From Solanum dulcamara (taxonomy: Eukaryota > Streptophyta > Magnoliopsida > Solanales > Solanaceae): a stretch of DNA of 64,000 nt. The stretch spans positions 50,673,001-50,737,000 of the forward strand of contig NC_077243.1 in assembly GCF_947179165.1 (NCBI RefSeq). The letters run 5' to 3'. A model generated the notes under the pieces. It had not been told where the DNA came from and ran no database searches. It saw nothing but the letters and a program-made list of their open reading frames with translations. Made by a program: the position numbers and the translations under genes. How positions within the stretch are numbered: the stretch's first letter is position 1; every line of letters starts with the position of its first letter. Below are positions 37,502 to 49,299 of this stretch, piece after piece.

Positions 37502-39488
37502 TAGTTCGTCCTTGGAGTATCTACAGACCGTGTCTAGTAGAGTCTTTTTTATTGGTGTGTTATACACCACATCTATAGACAGGAGGTTACAAGACATTTA
37601 GGATGTTACTTTCTTTCATATCTAAAATCGTGCGATAGAGACGAGCCATAGGAAATGAAATTCCTCATACTAACCTGTGATTTTAGCAGGAGGACAACAG
37701 CAATAAAAGAAAGTAACTGACAATATTGGATGTTACGAAGCACGCAAGTAAGCAAAGGCACCAAGGACCTATGTCAGGTAAGGTGTTGCAATACAATTGA
37801 TATATAAAGTTGGAAAATGAAAGGAAACTTATACAGGAAAGTGCAATAGGTGCAGTTCGAGGGGACATACGAGGTAAGTCCATGTTCATACTACTAATAT
37901 GGGCGCCCTGTGTGGCTGCGATATGAGATGATATGAATATATATGTGTGCCCTGGGTGGCTGCGATATGATACGATACGAATATATATCTGTGTGCCCTG
38001 TGAGGCATTGTTGGTATTTTCTGTGTGCAGCTGTTGAGATAGTAAGAAATACAGAGGAAACTCTGCCCAAATTTTCCTAGAAATAAGAGGAGAATGAGAT
38101 ACAGAGTTGTAGTATGTCTTGAAAGGTTGTTCTCGCAACAATGATGATATTTAACTAATGAGTATGGCTGACCTCGAGAAATAAGTTAATTGCTGAGTTA
38201 ATGGAAATAGAAACTAGGAGGTCGATACTGAAATAGTAGAACGAAGTTAGAAAGGACCTATAAGCCAAAGAACATAACTTAGAGAGGACTGATAGATCGG
38301 GATAAAATGATATATTAAGGCATCGCCTGAAGTGATATCTAGGGATAAACTATGACAAGTTATAGTTGAAGGAATTGTGACGGATATGAAGTGTTAATAA
38401 GACAGCTTGTGAAACATTAAGGATAATACTAGATAAGAAAGGTAGGTAGCCCATAGTAAGAATCGTGAAGAAAGTCAAGCGGTGTTATATTATAGGACTG
38501 AATGTGAATAGGGTACCAGGTGAATATAACAAAAACCATTGTGAGAATAAGTAAATCTTAGTAAGGAAAGTTTCGAATAAAGGTTGTGTGATGACAAAAA
38601 GGATAGCTAGTACAAGGAAATAAAGAGTAATATGGAATTTCTTGCGCCCAACCAAAAATGGAAATGAGCTGGAGGGATAATAGAGAAGTTATAATATAGG
38701 CATTCAAGATAGATGTGATTAATTAAGTATGAGTACCGAACAAAAAGGGAGATAGAAAGTTACGAATTGAAAGTATAGTATGATGAAAGAGTAATAAGAT
38801 AAGGCCCCTATTACAACAATGTTAATATGGTTTTAAGCAGGATAAGAAGGGAGCCTGAAGCACATGACAAAGATGAAAGTTTAGAAGGCATAATGAAGTT
38901 AATATACATGACTCCACCTTGATGGTTAGTGAGATCCTACAAGGAGAGGGTATGTTAATTTGCAGAACAACTGCTGCATTACGAGGTTATTAGAAGAATA
39001 AGTTGTATCCACGGGAATAAAGTTAGTATAATGACTAAGCTTAAAACATGAGTCATTAAAGTATAAGTACACTTGAGTGGAGAATTTGCACCAATTATGA
39101 GCCCTCGCTAATTACTGATTGGGATGAATGGAATGTGGCTTTGAATACACTGCTACATTACAGATATTACTCGAGTATCAATCGTTAGATGAGATTTTAT
39201 ACGTTATATTGCAAATACTAAAGCACCCTACGATTATGCTAGGATTTCCTAGAAAGGCAACCTAACTTGGGGATGATTTAACAGAAGATGTAGATATGGT
39301 GTAGCATGTTAAATATGTTGGAGTAAGAATCATTCGCGTGTGAATAGCTAAAAATAAATAGAGGATGACATGGGTACACCCTAAAATAGGGGAAGTGGAC
39401 AAGAGAAGTACAAGCGTAAGAGAAAATCAACTGACGCTATCGTATGTAAATGGGAATGCTTAAACTTCAAATGAGACCCCATAAGGGA
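37502..39488 (+). other. Mostly non-coding leader and interior of A3
   Basis: Collinear with the A1 interior but more decayed. It includes the family minisatellite at 37905-38012 (CCCTGTGTGGCTGCGATATG units mixed with ATATAT). No Gag, protease or RT motif is readable in any frame. Confidence 0.6.
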
Positions 39489-39593
39489 TAGACGCGATCA
39501 TACCCGCACTAATGCACCGGATTTTGTCAAAACTCTGAAGTTAAGCATGCTTGGGTGATAGTAGCACTGGGATGGGTGACCCCCTTGGGAGTG
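39489..39593 (+). pseudogene. 5S rRNA-derived sequence, 3'-truncated, inside A3
   Basis: About 105 bp match plant 5S rRNA from near its 5' end (GCGATCATACC, then GCACTAATGCACCGGAT) through box A (AAGTTAAGCATGCTTGGG) and the box C area (GGGATGGGTGACCCCCTTGG). The last 15 or so bases are lost. It lies on the plus strand, sense to its host. It abuts the conserved A-family anchor ATGCTTAAACTTCAA (39467), which in A1 (about 4091) is followed by unrelated sequence, so the 5S piece is an addition. Confidence 0.88.
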
Positions 39594-40239
39594 AAAAAGG
39601 GAACGAAACCAGTATGACAAAAAGAGATTATAAGTGCGTGTTAGTGCAATGGCACATATGGAATAGAGTAAGCCAAGAGCAAAAAAAAAAGATTATAACT
39701 AAAATGGAACGCACTTCATCCAAATAGCACAAGAATAGTTGTGCGGCCTACGAATATTAGCATATTAAGAGTAAGGTCAAGGGATTACTCGACAAAAAGA
39801 AGTCGGTAATAGTATTGTGATATCCACATTTAGAATTGATTAAGGAAAAGTGTAAGGTGGTTCGAAGCAGAACTATTAAGATATAATCGGTATTAAGGAC
39901 AAAAGTCATAGCAGAGCCTTGACCTCCCCTGACCTTGACCGAAGGAGGTAAGCCGCTAGTATAGCGACACTAAAGCATTTTTTGAATGGCTCTATGTACC
40001 TACACACATTTGTGTAAGCATTACAGTATAATATAGGGTAATAAAACTAGAAAGAATATCTGAGTAAAAGAGCAAGATAGCATACCTAAGGCGTTACAAG
40101 TTGAATTAAGAGGAGTTGTATAATGGCTTAAACAAAGAGGAGCATCAGAGGCTTGATAGCCTATTACGGGGGATGGGAATCCCGACTCAGAGATGGAAGA
40201 CGATTAATGTAGGTTATAGTGCAGGCTGACCTCGCACTC
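39594..40239 (+). other. Interior of A3 between the 5S-like segment and integrase
   Basis: About 650 bp in which I see no coding signal. Short stretches such as those around 40140-40200 may be decayed integrase zinc-binding sequence, but I cannot show the His and Cys residues. Confidence 0.4.
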
Positions 40240-40930
40240 TACGGAAGTATAAGTTCATAAGGGTTATGGTAGATAAGCTGACAAAATTAACCCATTTTCT
40301 TCCAATTAGGAAGGTATAATCAGCTAAGGGTTATACGAGATGACATAGCAAGCAAACAATAAGATTTCATGGGGTTCCCATATCAATTATCTTGGACGAG
40401 GAAGTTCAATGTATGACTAATCACTGGAGATCATTCCGGCAAGGATTGGGAACATAGGTGAATCTTAGTACGACATTTTTCCCTTAGATTAATGGATAGG
40501 CCCATAGGGGATCCAGTAAATTATTGATGAAGTAAAGCTTAATCCGGGACAAACTATCGATTAGAAGCCTAGAGTCAGCAAGAAGGGGATACATTGATCC
40601 TTCTTAGGGCATTTGTAGAATAGATAAAGCTGCCTATGAGTGGGACCTACCATCCGATTTGAAATAATACATTTAGTTTTCACAGATCAGTGCTCTGCAA
40701 GAATGTTAACGACGCTCCCAGAATATTTCCCTTGGAGAAGGTCCACGTAACAGGGAGTTATCTTATGAGGGGCAACCCATTTCCATCCAGGATCAGTAGA
40801 TTAAACGGGTTGCGAACTAAGGATATAGCTTCCATCAAGGTACTGTGGTGGAATAAGAATCATAAAGAAATAAACTGGGAGGTTAAAGAGGACATGAAAC
40901 ACAAGTGTCTGTACCTACAATTTGTATAAA
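40240..40930 (+). pseudogene. Integrase and chromodomain remnant (A3)
   Basis: The core is recognisable but full of stops: VMVDKLTKLTHFLPI near 40265, then FHGVPISIILDEEVQ near 40365 (expected IISDxGxQF, so the Asp context is damaged) and VNLSTTFFP near 40465. The open block 40690-40929 ends in a chromodomain (LRTKDIASIKVLWW, then INWEVKEDMKHK). The equivalent part is also the best-kept in A1 and A2. Confidence 0.8.
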
Positions 40931-40973
40931 GTCTTAAGGGAAGTTTTATTTAACATTCGGGGACGAATGTTCT

Positions 40974-40987
40974 AAAGGGGGGAAGGA
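40974..40987 (+). other. Polypurine tract of A3
   Basis: AAAGGGGGGAAGGA immediately before the 3' LTR. Confidence 0.88.
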
Positions 40988-43876
40988 TGTTACACCCCGC
41001 ACTCTCGAGCTCAGAACGTCTTCTTAAGTTCCTTAGACACTATCATGTGAGCCGGATAAGATACAACACTATCAAATAACTCTAAGGAAAGAAGATTGTG
41101 ATACCTCGTGAGAAGGAAGGTTGGAAATGGAGTCATAAGAATCCAAAAAGAATTGGAGGCCAAGTAATAAGTCGTAGGACTCGATTTACCTACGTAAGCC
41201 ATTAAGTTAAGAGTATTATACACTTAAGTTGCTTAAGGATATATCAATCTTATGTAGTGCGGATTACATCGGCTCTTAAGACAAGACGAGATTATGAACC
41301 CATGGGGGAGAGAAGAAGGCGACATGTGGTAGGAAAAGCAGGTACCACGTGGCAACCTAGGGAAGTTCCACGTGGCATAAGGTGACCCACCTGCTTGGGG
41401 TCAATTAGGTGACCCACCTACTTGGGGGTGGGCCCCACCAAGGACACGTGGCAGCCTTGGAGGCTAAGGGTGGATCCGTGGCCCAATAAGGGCTTGACAC
41501 GTGTCACCCTTAGGGGATGACATGTGTCACTTCCTAAGGGACCCTATATATGTATGTTAATGACTATTAAGTCATTTGGAGTCAAAAAATTAGCCAAATT
41601 ATAGAGAGAAACGTGAGAGAAATAGAGCTCACAACAGCAGCCACAAATTGGAGGAAATTAAGGTAAGTTCTTCACTTTTCTTCCGTGAATTAATTATCCA
41701 AGGTATTCCCTAAGTACGTGGATATGTATATATTTGATTTATGATGATTATGGAATCAAAAATTCATCTTTACGATTGGAAATTTGGAAGAAAAGAAGAA
41801 GAGAAAAATGTTGAGGGGCAAAGAGGGAGCTACGGGTTTGGACCTTTTTGAGGTAAGCCCCGACTTTCATTCCGTGAATTAATTATTTATGGTATCCCAC
41901 AGTTGCATAACGAAGTTTAATATCTTAAAATCATAATTTGGGGCAGCGAAGAAGTGTCAAAAACAGTCCGCTCCGTTTCAGCACGACAAAAGATTTTCGA
42001 AGCAAGTTTTAGCTAGTTTTAGCTAATTTCGGGTAAGGAAATGTCTTACCCTCTCATTTGAAGTTTATTATGTTAAATTAGGGTGTATTACACACCTTAG
42101 GGGCTTCTGGAAGTTGGGGAAAAGGTTCGAAAATTTTGGCGTTCGGAATAAACTAAATTGGAGTCGCTAGAAGTGAATTGTCGTCGAAATGAGGCATTTT
42201 TCTTGTGAGTTGCTGCTGCAGGGGGGTGATGTTTTGTTTCAGGGACTAAATATGTTCTAATTTGCGTTAGGGTGCTGATGTTTGAAGCCACATGACCCCT
42301 CGTGGCATATAATTAAAGGCGTTACAAAATAAAGGCTAGACGCCCTATTGTGATACCGTATTTTTGAATAAGTCGTTTGGAGTTTATGTTGTATATTGTT
42401 GGTGTGAATTGCTGCAGGTTGTTTTTTTTGGTTGGCTGTAAGTCTTAGGAACCTAATTGGAAATTCATATAGGGCACATTATAGGAGAGGTGCTGCCCAA
42501 TTTTCATTAACATCTTAGTAAACTGAAGAACTAGTCGAGGAAACGACTAAGAAAATAGATTCCATTAACACTAAGGTGTAACCTAAGACACTGGAAGATT
42601 AATAAGGGTTGATATTCATATTACTTTCATGTTGAATAGGTTCAAAGGAAAGCGAGGCAAACAGGATAAGGAATAATTCAGACAAGGTATGTGCAGCTTT
42701 CTTTTGGCGTGTTTTTGAAATAAGTATGTAGAGCTATCTTTCTTTTCTTTTGGCTTGTATTAGATGTAAGTTATGAATGATATTTATGTGATATTTGGGA
42801 TTCAATCCATTCATAAAGCCATGAATATAAGTCGAAACTCTCGTTTACTTTTTGATGTTAGAACTCCTACAATAGCTGGGTTGTTGCCTTTAAGTCTTCT
42901 ATGTGATGAAAAATAGTACATGTAAAGCCTATCTCTTTTTTCCTTTGGAATGGCTTAATTTTAAGTAAAATGATATATGATATGAGTTTAGAGGTAATTC
43001 CAGTTATGAGCTCTAAGTGTAACTCATGACTTGTAGTTACTTCTGAACATTCAGAGTCTGATAGTAATCAAATTACTATTCTCAAGCCTGCTATATAATG
43101 AATAGTAAGTGGAGGTACCAACTCTTCTTTTTAAATGCTCTGAAATGATAAATGCATCTAATTGCATAATTTGAGTCTTTAACTAGATAAAATGTGTCTC
43201 TGATTACATAACCGTGTCTCTAATTGCATAAACCTTATTTCTGATTGCATAAGCTATGTAGCATTGTCTTGATGCATGTCAGTGATTCCTAATGCCCCAA
43301 TTGATGTAACCCCTAATGACATCTAAAGGGCACTTACTATATGTTATGCTTTACATACTCAGTACATATATCATATTGACCCCCTTTTCTTGGGGGGCTG
43401 CGTTTCATGCCCGCAAGTACAGATGTTCAGTCTGGAGATCCGTTAGCTTAGGAGTTCCTCTCAGCTATGTCGGAAGTACTTCACTGTTTTGGAGCCTAAT
43501 TTTTGATATTGGTCACTTAATGTATATATTTGTACATTTAGGGGTACGGTGGGGGCCCTGTCCCGCCATATGTTACTGTTACTATTCTTAGAGGTCTGTA
43601 GACATATGTATATGTGGGTTGTTATAAGTTTGTTTCGACTATGCCTATACGGCATGTTGTAAATGTTTTTATGTTATGGTAGCCTTGTCGGCGTGTGCCC
43701 TTTCATGATATGATACAAATGAAAGAGGCTATATGTACATGAAAAAGTTTTAAACTATTGAGGGTTTGGTGTATAGTATCACATCACACATGGTTCAACT
43801 TAAGTGTAGCTGATAAATACGTATAAGAGGGTCCAGGTTGGGCCTCAGTCGCGGCCTACGGTGTTGGGTCGTGACA
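40988..43876 (+). repeat. 3' LTR of A3 with internal deletion
   Basis: 2,889 bp. Collinear with the 5' LTR except that 36173-36950 is replaced by six filler bases (ACTATA) at about 43336-43341. It ends GGGTCGTGACA. Confidence 0.92.
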
Positions 43877-43984
43877 TTGGAGTTACTCTATAAGGTGGAA
43901 TAGAGATAGGTTGAGTATCAGGAAGAACATCTATTCCAAAGTCTATCTCTCTATCAGGAGAGACTCAAGGTAGATCATTGAACC
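43877..43984 (-). pseudogene. Protease-RT joint fragment (C1)
   Basis: The minus strand reads a decayed FGIDVLPDTQPISIPPY-type link, as at C2 52000-52090. It continues C1 pol across A3 and stops where element D begins. Confidence 0.7.
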
Positions 43985-45125
43985 GACCATGCCTAGGGTG
44001 TAGACTCAGGGTGTGACAAATTTTGTATCAGAGCATAATGTTCAAGAGTCCTAGGATATCTATGAAGCCGTGTCTAGTAAAGTCATTCATATTGGTATAA
44101 AGAGTGCCACATGTATAATAGGGAGGCTACAATCCTTTAGAAGTATCATGCTTATTTTATATTTTAAATTTATGCGATAGATTTTAACTCGATAAAAGTT
44201 CATTCAAACTCATGTGTTTACTTGTTTTTAGATCATGCCTCCAAAGTGCACCGTAAGTCAAAAGAACGTCACATACACTAAGATTCCACTAACTACCATG
44301 CCTCCACATTCGAGGATGTAGACCAAGAATAGAACTTATCCATCAGATCAATTTAATGATGCTGGAACTTAAATTTTGGTAAGTATGGTAGACTCTATTT
44401 GGGGGAGTGTCATGATGGCACTAGTGGATGCTACAAGTGTTTCTATATGGGTCATTATATAATAGATTATCTGATGAAAAAGAAAAGTATTAGGGGGAAT
44501 AAGCCCAATCTTCAGCAATAGCACCATCAGGTAGAGTTGTCCAAAGGGGTACTACTTTAGGGACAGACGGAGGTTCAAACCGTCTGTATGCCATGGCTAG
44601 TTGCCAAGATAATTTTTTCACTCGTATGCGTGAAGTCATTTCTCTTGATGTTCATGCCTTACTTAATCCAGGTGCCAATTTATCCTTTGTGACTCTATAT
44701 ATAGACGTCAGGTATGAGATCCATCCCGAAAATCTTCTAGAGCCCTTCAATGTTTCTACTCCTGTTGGTGAGTCCATTCTAACTAAAATACTCTATAGAG
44801 ATTGTAAAGCTTCCATCTATATAAAGACACCACATCTGACGTAGTTAAGTTGGAGATGGTGGATTTCAATGTCATTCTAGGTATGGACTAGCTTTATGCT
44901 TATTATGTCTCAGTCGATTGTAAAACACAAGTTGTCAGATTTCAGTTTATAAATGAGCCAGTTATATAGTGGAAGGATAGTCCATCAGTGTCTAAGGGTC
45001 ATTTCATTTCATACATTAAGGACAAAAAGTTAGTTTCCTAGGGTTGCATCTACCATATTATTTGAGTTAGAGATTATAGTGTGTAGACACCATCCCTTTA
45101 GTCAGTTCTAGTCATTAATGAGTAT
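43985..45125 (+). mobile_element. Element D remnant (Ty3/gypsy, plus strand)
   Basis: A 34-bp LTR end (GGGTGTGACA to 44018) and a primer site, TGTATCAGAGC (44024-44034, one mismatch). A leader follows, then a gag start, a zinc-knuckle relic and a protease relic to about 45100, where C-type LTR sequence takes over. RT, RNase H, integrase and nearly all of both LTRs are absent. D may once have been part of a larger element of B/C type. Confidence 0.75.
44235..45100 (+). pseudogene. Gag-protease fragment with internal gag deletion (D)
   Basis: The ATG at 44235 opens MPPKCTVSQKN, a Gag-like N-terminus. Within about 150 bp the sequence jumps to the C-terminal zinc-knuckle region (GKYGRLYLGECHDGTSGCYK, then MGHYIIDYL), in which the second Cys and the last Cys of the CCHC are lost. 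So the capsid part is deleted. Protease follows at 44593-44844 (LLNPGANLSFVTLYIDVRYE), where the catalytic D-S/T-G reads NPGA. It then continues with FNVILGMD and KGCIYH up to about 45070. Defective in both domains. Confidence 0.78.
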
Positions 45126-47197
45126 GGATACCATTGCTGGTCCCAAGCGAACTCTTGTCCTGGATAGCTACTCAGCAGAAGACTTAATCTCCTGAGCAAC
45201 AGGTTAACAAGATAGGCTTGCGAAGTGTAAAACTCTCACTTCTCAAATATAAGTCTAAAATACTATAAAATAATGAAGTTTTAAAACATCAATAATGAAA
45301 AACTAAATTGACTCTCTATTTTATCTATGAAGCCTCTAAAATACTATAGATAGGTACGGAGCTAGGCCCATAGCTATGTCAAAAGAACTAATAATACTGA
45401 ATAAATGAACTAAAGAAATGAATTCCTTCAAAAGCAAAGAGGTCTTATAAAAGGCTCGAAAAATATATTTTTCAACGATGCGCCTGTTAAGGATCTATAA
45501 CACCTGTATCTGTATCATAAATAATATAATTTCAAAAGACGTTAGTACATGGAATATATGGCATATAAAATAGCTTAAGGATATATACTCATAGAATACT
45601 CAACTAAAATGAAGGCTGACATAACTGACTGAAAGTAAATGATACAAGTGTAATGAAAACTTCAAAACTTTTAAGATACAAATATGACAATACATGCAAC
45701 TCATAAGGGTTTGGGTTGAACATAGGTTCAAATATATACTTTTTCTCTTCTTGGGGAGTTTCTCTAACCGACAACCATCACTATGAGCCTCGTGATGATA
45801 CAATATACTGCTCACAATGGCAGACATATCCATTATCTTGCCAGGAAATGGAATGCAAACACAACTCATGGATCCATATAAAAGTCCTTATCAGGGACTG
45901 AAGTGAAGAGTCGCCCAAACCAATAAAGCGATCCTATCCTACACTGGCTACATAGTTTATGAGATTTGAAATGTCTAAAATCTTACCTAGATCAATGCTC
46001 AATACTACTCCCAAAAATATACATTAGTGCACATATATATATATTAGTGGGCATACATTACTGTGAATAACACACTAAAAATAAATCTCTTTTAAGTCTC
46101 ATTGAACGTAACTCAGTTTAACTCAACTCTTTCTCAAACTCATTTATTCTCTTAAAATAATCACACTTTCTCAATCTCAGAAAATGCATTTAAAATAATT
46201 CTTTTTTTTAAAAATCATTCTCAAGATAAATTAATTCATAAATACTTTAGTATACTTAAACTCTGAAAATCATGCATAATTTGAAGAAATGCAACTAGTT
46301 AACTTCTCAACTAATGCGGAATTCATGGGAGAAATAATCAAGAAATAACTCAAGGAAAAATAGAATTTCCATATGGAAGAACATATACACAATAATAATA
46401 AGACAATACTCAAAGTACAATAGGGTGAATGGTATTCTAATTCAAGAACTCAAGAAACTCGGGTTAGAACCCTAGACTAAACTCTTACTGGTTGAATTTA
46501 GATGTAGGGTGTGTGGAAGATCTTAGTCCAATACTGTGAGTAGCCTTACATACCGAGAAGAATGATGTTCTCGGATAAACTTGAAGAACTCAAAGAAGAT
46601 TCTTGATTTAGTCCTATGAGGGAAAAGACTCCTATGTTACTGACAAGTGACTCAATTTAGTCCCAAAACGTCAAGGTTTTCACTTAAAAAGGGTAGGGAA
46701 AATATGGAATTACCTTTATTTAACCTTACAGGCTCTACAGGTAACTTCTACGGTCCATAGAAGTTCTTACAGGTCGTAGGAGTCCTCTTGTAGAAACTTG
46801 GGACACTTAAGGAGATCATTGGAATTGTAAGGATTGGGTCTACAGATCCCTTCTATGGGTCAGAGATCCTCATATAGGTTATAGACCCTACTCGCAGAAG
46901 TGTTCTGAGATGGGGTCTTCAGGACTTAATTTGTGGGACTTGCTACAGTTCGTAAGGGCCCTCATCCTGTTCACTTTGAAAATCCAAGTCTCAGGACTTA
47001 GTCTAAAGGTTGGGTCTAGAGTCAGTAGAAGTATCTATAATTCACCCTCAAAAGAAAATATCTAAGGCTTCCTTCTATGAGCCCACCTACAACCCATGGT
47101 CATAGGTGCCATCTATAAATGGATATCAGAAGAAAAAATCTCAACTTCTCTCTGGACTTTTGGACTGAACAAAGTTAGAGTATTTTGGGGTGTTACA
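45126..47197 (-). repeat. C-type LTR, isolated
   Basis: It aligns with the C2 3' LTR (for example GACAACCATCACTATGAGCC at 45769 against 47639 onward) and ends at TGTTACA. It lacks a clear terminus at its left end, and what follows at 47198 is not the usual C internal sequence, so it is a solo or truncated LTR. The U3 contains many quasi-palindromic CTACGG...CCGTAG-like subrepeats at 46730-47110. Confidence 0.75.
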
Positions 47198-47560
47198 TCC
47201 TTTTATCTATAACTCCCATTTTCTACAGCCCTAGTGATTAGTGGTTGATATATCGAGCCTCATTCATTGGTTTAGGATTGGATTCGGATCAAGCTTGGAG
47301 TATGGTATTGATTACCTTGGTATGGATGGTGTTCCATAATTATTATTGTAAAGAAATTTGACATGGGATCTTCAACAACCTTTTTATTATTCACTTGGGA
47401 GGTTTCATCTATTAATCAAGGTCCAGGCTCTGTACTTTATGATTCAGGTAGCTAGTGATCCTCTATAGAGTTGATACCCAGTGGCCGAGTACTACTGGTT
47501 GTTTTGGGGGTACTATCCATAGTTTAAGGCATGGTATATGCATCTTTCCACTCTAGATTT
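47198..47560. other. Unassigned spacer
   Basis: 363 bp between two C-type LTRs, with no similarity I recognise to any other part of the window and no open frame of note. It could be host DNA or the end of another element. Confidence 0.4.
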
Positions 47561-49206
47561 ATATTAAAAACAAGGCAATAAATGCAACTCAAAATAAAAG
47601 TAGTATTTTTTTATCTTCTTAGAGAGTTTCTCTAACAGACAATCATCACTATGAGCGTCGTGATGATAAAATATATTGCTCGTATTATCAGTTCCATCCA
47701 TTACATTTCTAGGATTAGGGATGCAAACTCAACTCATGAATCCATATAAAAGTGAGGAGTCGCTCGAACCTATAGGACAATCCTAACGTACTCTGGCTAC
47801 ATAGTTTATGGGGTTTGAGTTGCCTAAACTCTTATCCAAATCAGTGCTTAATACTACTCCCAAAAATATGCAATACTGCTCATATAGTAACTCTGAGTAA
47901 AATACTCAAAATACCTCTCTTTAAGTCTCATTGAACTTAACTCGATCTAACTCAATTCTTTCTCAAATTCATTATACTTCTCTTTTACAAGAAACATACA
48001 TTCTCAATCTCAGTAAATGTATTTAAATTCAGTTGTGTTTCTCAAACTCATTCTCAAAATGATGAAGTAATGCATAATGATTTACTTTACTTAAACTCTG
48101 AAATTCATGCATAATATAAAGCAATGTAACAACTTTAACTTCTCAACTAGGTAGGGTTCATGTGAGAAATAATCATGAACTATAATCAAAGAAAATCTAA
48201 ATTTCATATAAAGAAACCTATACTCAATAATAATACTTAAAACTCAATAGAATGAACACAATTTCAATTCAAGAATTACGGGGAACTTTGGCTAGAACCC
48301 TAGGTTAATCTTCTATTGAGTGAATTTAGATGTAGGGCATGAGAATGAACTTATTCCAATGTTCTGAATAGCCTTACTTACCTGAAAGAGTAATGTTCTT
48401 AATGAAACTTGGAGAAATTAATGAATACTCTCGGAACCCTAGCTGTTTTCTTCTCGAAACCTTGCTATAATTATTGGAAGAAATTATGAGAACAGAAAGA
48501 GTCAAATGGTACTATTAAGTGGAATATTTTGGTCCCAAAACGTGCAGTCTTAGAATGAAAAAGGTTAAAAAAGACCCAAATACCCTTCATTAAAATTGAC
48601 AGGAGCTATCTACAAATGGCCATCTATGGTTTGTAGAAGCCTCTACGAGTAGTAGCAGTCAACCAAAGAAATCTACCTGGAAATGTGGATCTCTGAAGCA
48701 TTGGGTCTATGGTGATCTCTACGGTTCATATACCCATCTATGGGTGGTGGACCTTAATCATAGAAGATGTATTGAGAGGGTCCTCTAAAGTTGGGTCTGC
48801 AGAACCTTCTACGTTCCATAGACTATTTTATAGCCCGTAGACCCTTTTATGGGTCATAAAGAGAGGTGTACAAGATAAACTAGGAAAATATGTCTTTGAA
48901 GTTGGGTCTAAGGGACCTTGTATGGTGCGTGGACCCTTCTACAGGTCGTATGAAGGTCCGTCCTACACACTTACAATTTCTAAGTCACTGAACTTGGTCT
49001 ATAGATCAGGTCTTCAGTCCTTCGGCTTGGTCTATAGACCTCAACCCCCATATGATAGTTTCTAAGGCTTGAATCCATGAGCCCACCTACAATTCATGGA
49101 AGTTTTTACGGGCCATAGGTGGCATTCATAAATGTCACCCTATGCAACTTAACTCTTTCTCTAGGCTTTTGGACTGATCTAAGTTATAATATTTTGAGGT
49201 TTTATA
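47561..49206 (-). repeat. 3' LTR of C2
   Basis: A copy of the 45126-47197 LTR, truncated at its left side. It ends GAGGTTTTATA, with a purine tract (AAAGGAAAGATAT on the minus strand) directly after, at 49207-49219. The U3 at 48600-49130 is dense in CTACGGTTC/GGGTCGTAG-type subrepeats. Confidence 0.82.
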
Positions 49207-49299
49207 ATATCTTTCCTTTGGAATCATTCATCCTCGGATGATGATCAAACTTAAAATTTACACAAGGAACAAACACAATGCAAGAACTAAAACATTCAA

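Larger units (their letters stand above)
33825..43876 (+). mobile_element. Ty3/gypsy element A3 nested in C1 pol
   Basis: A complete plus-strand element: 5' LTR 33825-37486, primer site 37491-37501, interior, purine tract 40974-40987, 3' LTR 40988-43876. Flanking pentamers TTGTA (33820-33824) and TTGGA (43877-43881) are a target duplication with one mismatch, and C1 pol is continuous when A3 is removed. I count 6 mismatches in the first 100 bases of the two LTRs. The interior (3.5 kb) holds an integrase/chromodomain remnant and a 5S rRNA-like segment but no readable gag or RT. Confidence 0.92.
26640..43984 (-). mobile_element. Ty3/gypsy chromovirus C1, broken into pieces
   Basis: Minus-strand pieces in order: RT/protease joint (43984-43877), RT and RNase H (33824-32619), integrase (28179-27000) and LTR end (26870-26640). 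Element A3 and an A-family LTR fragment separate them, and B separates the LTR from its other part, off-window. The pieces are collinear with C2 (47561 onward). It is the oldest layer on the left side of the window. Confidence 0.82.
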
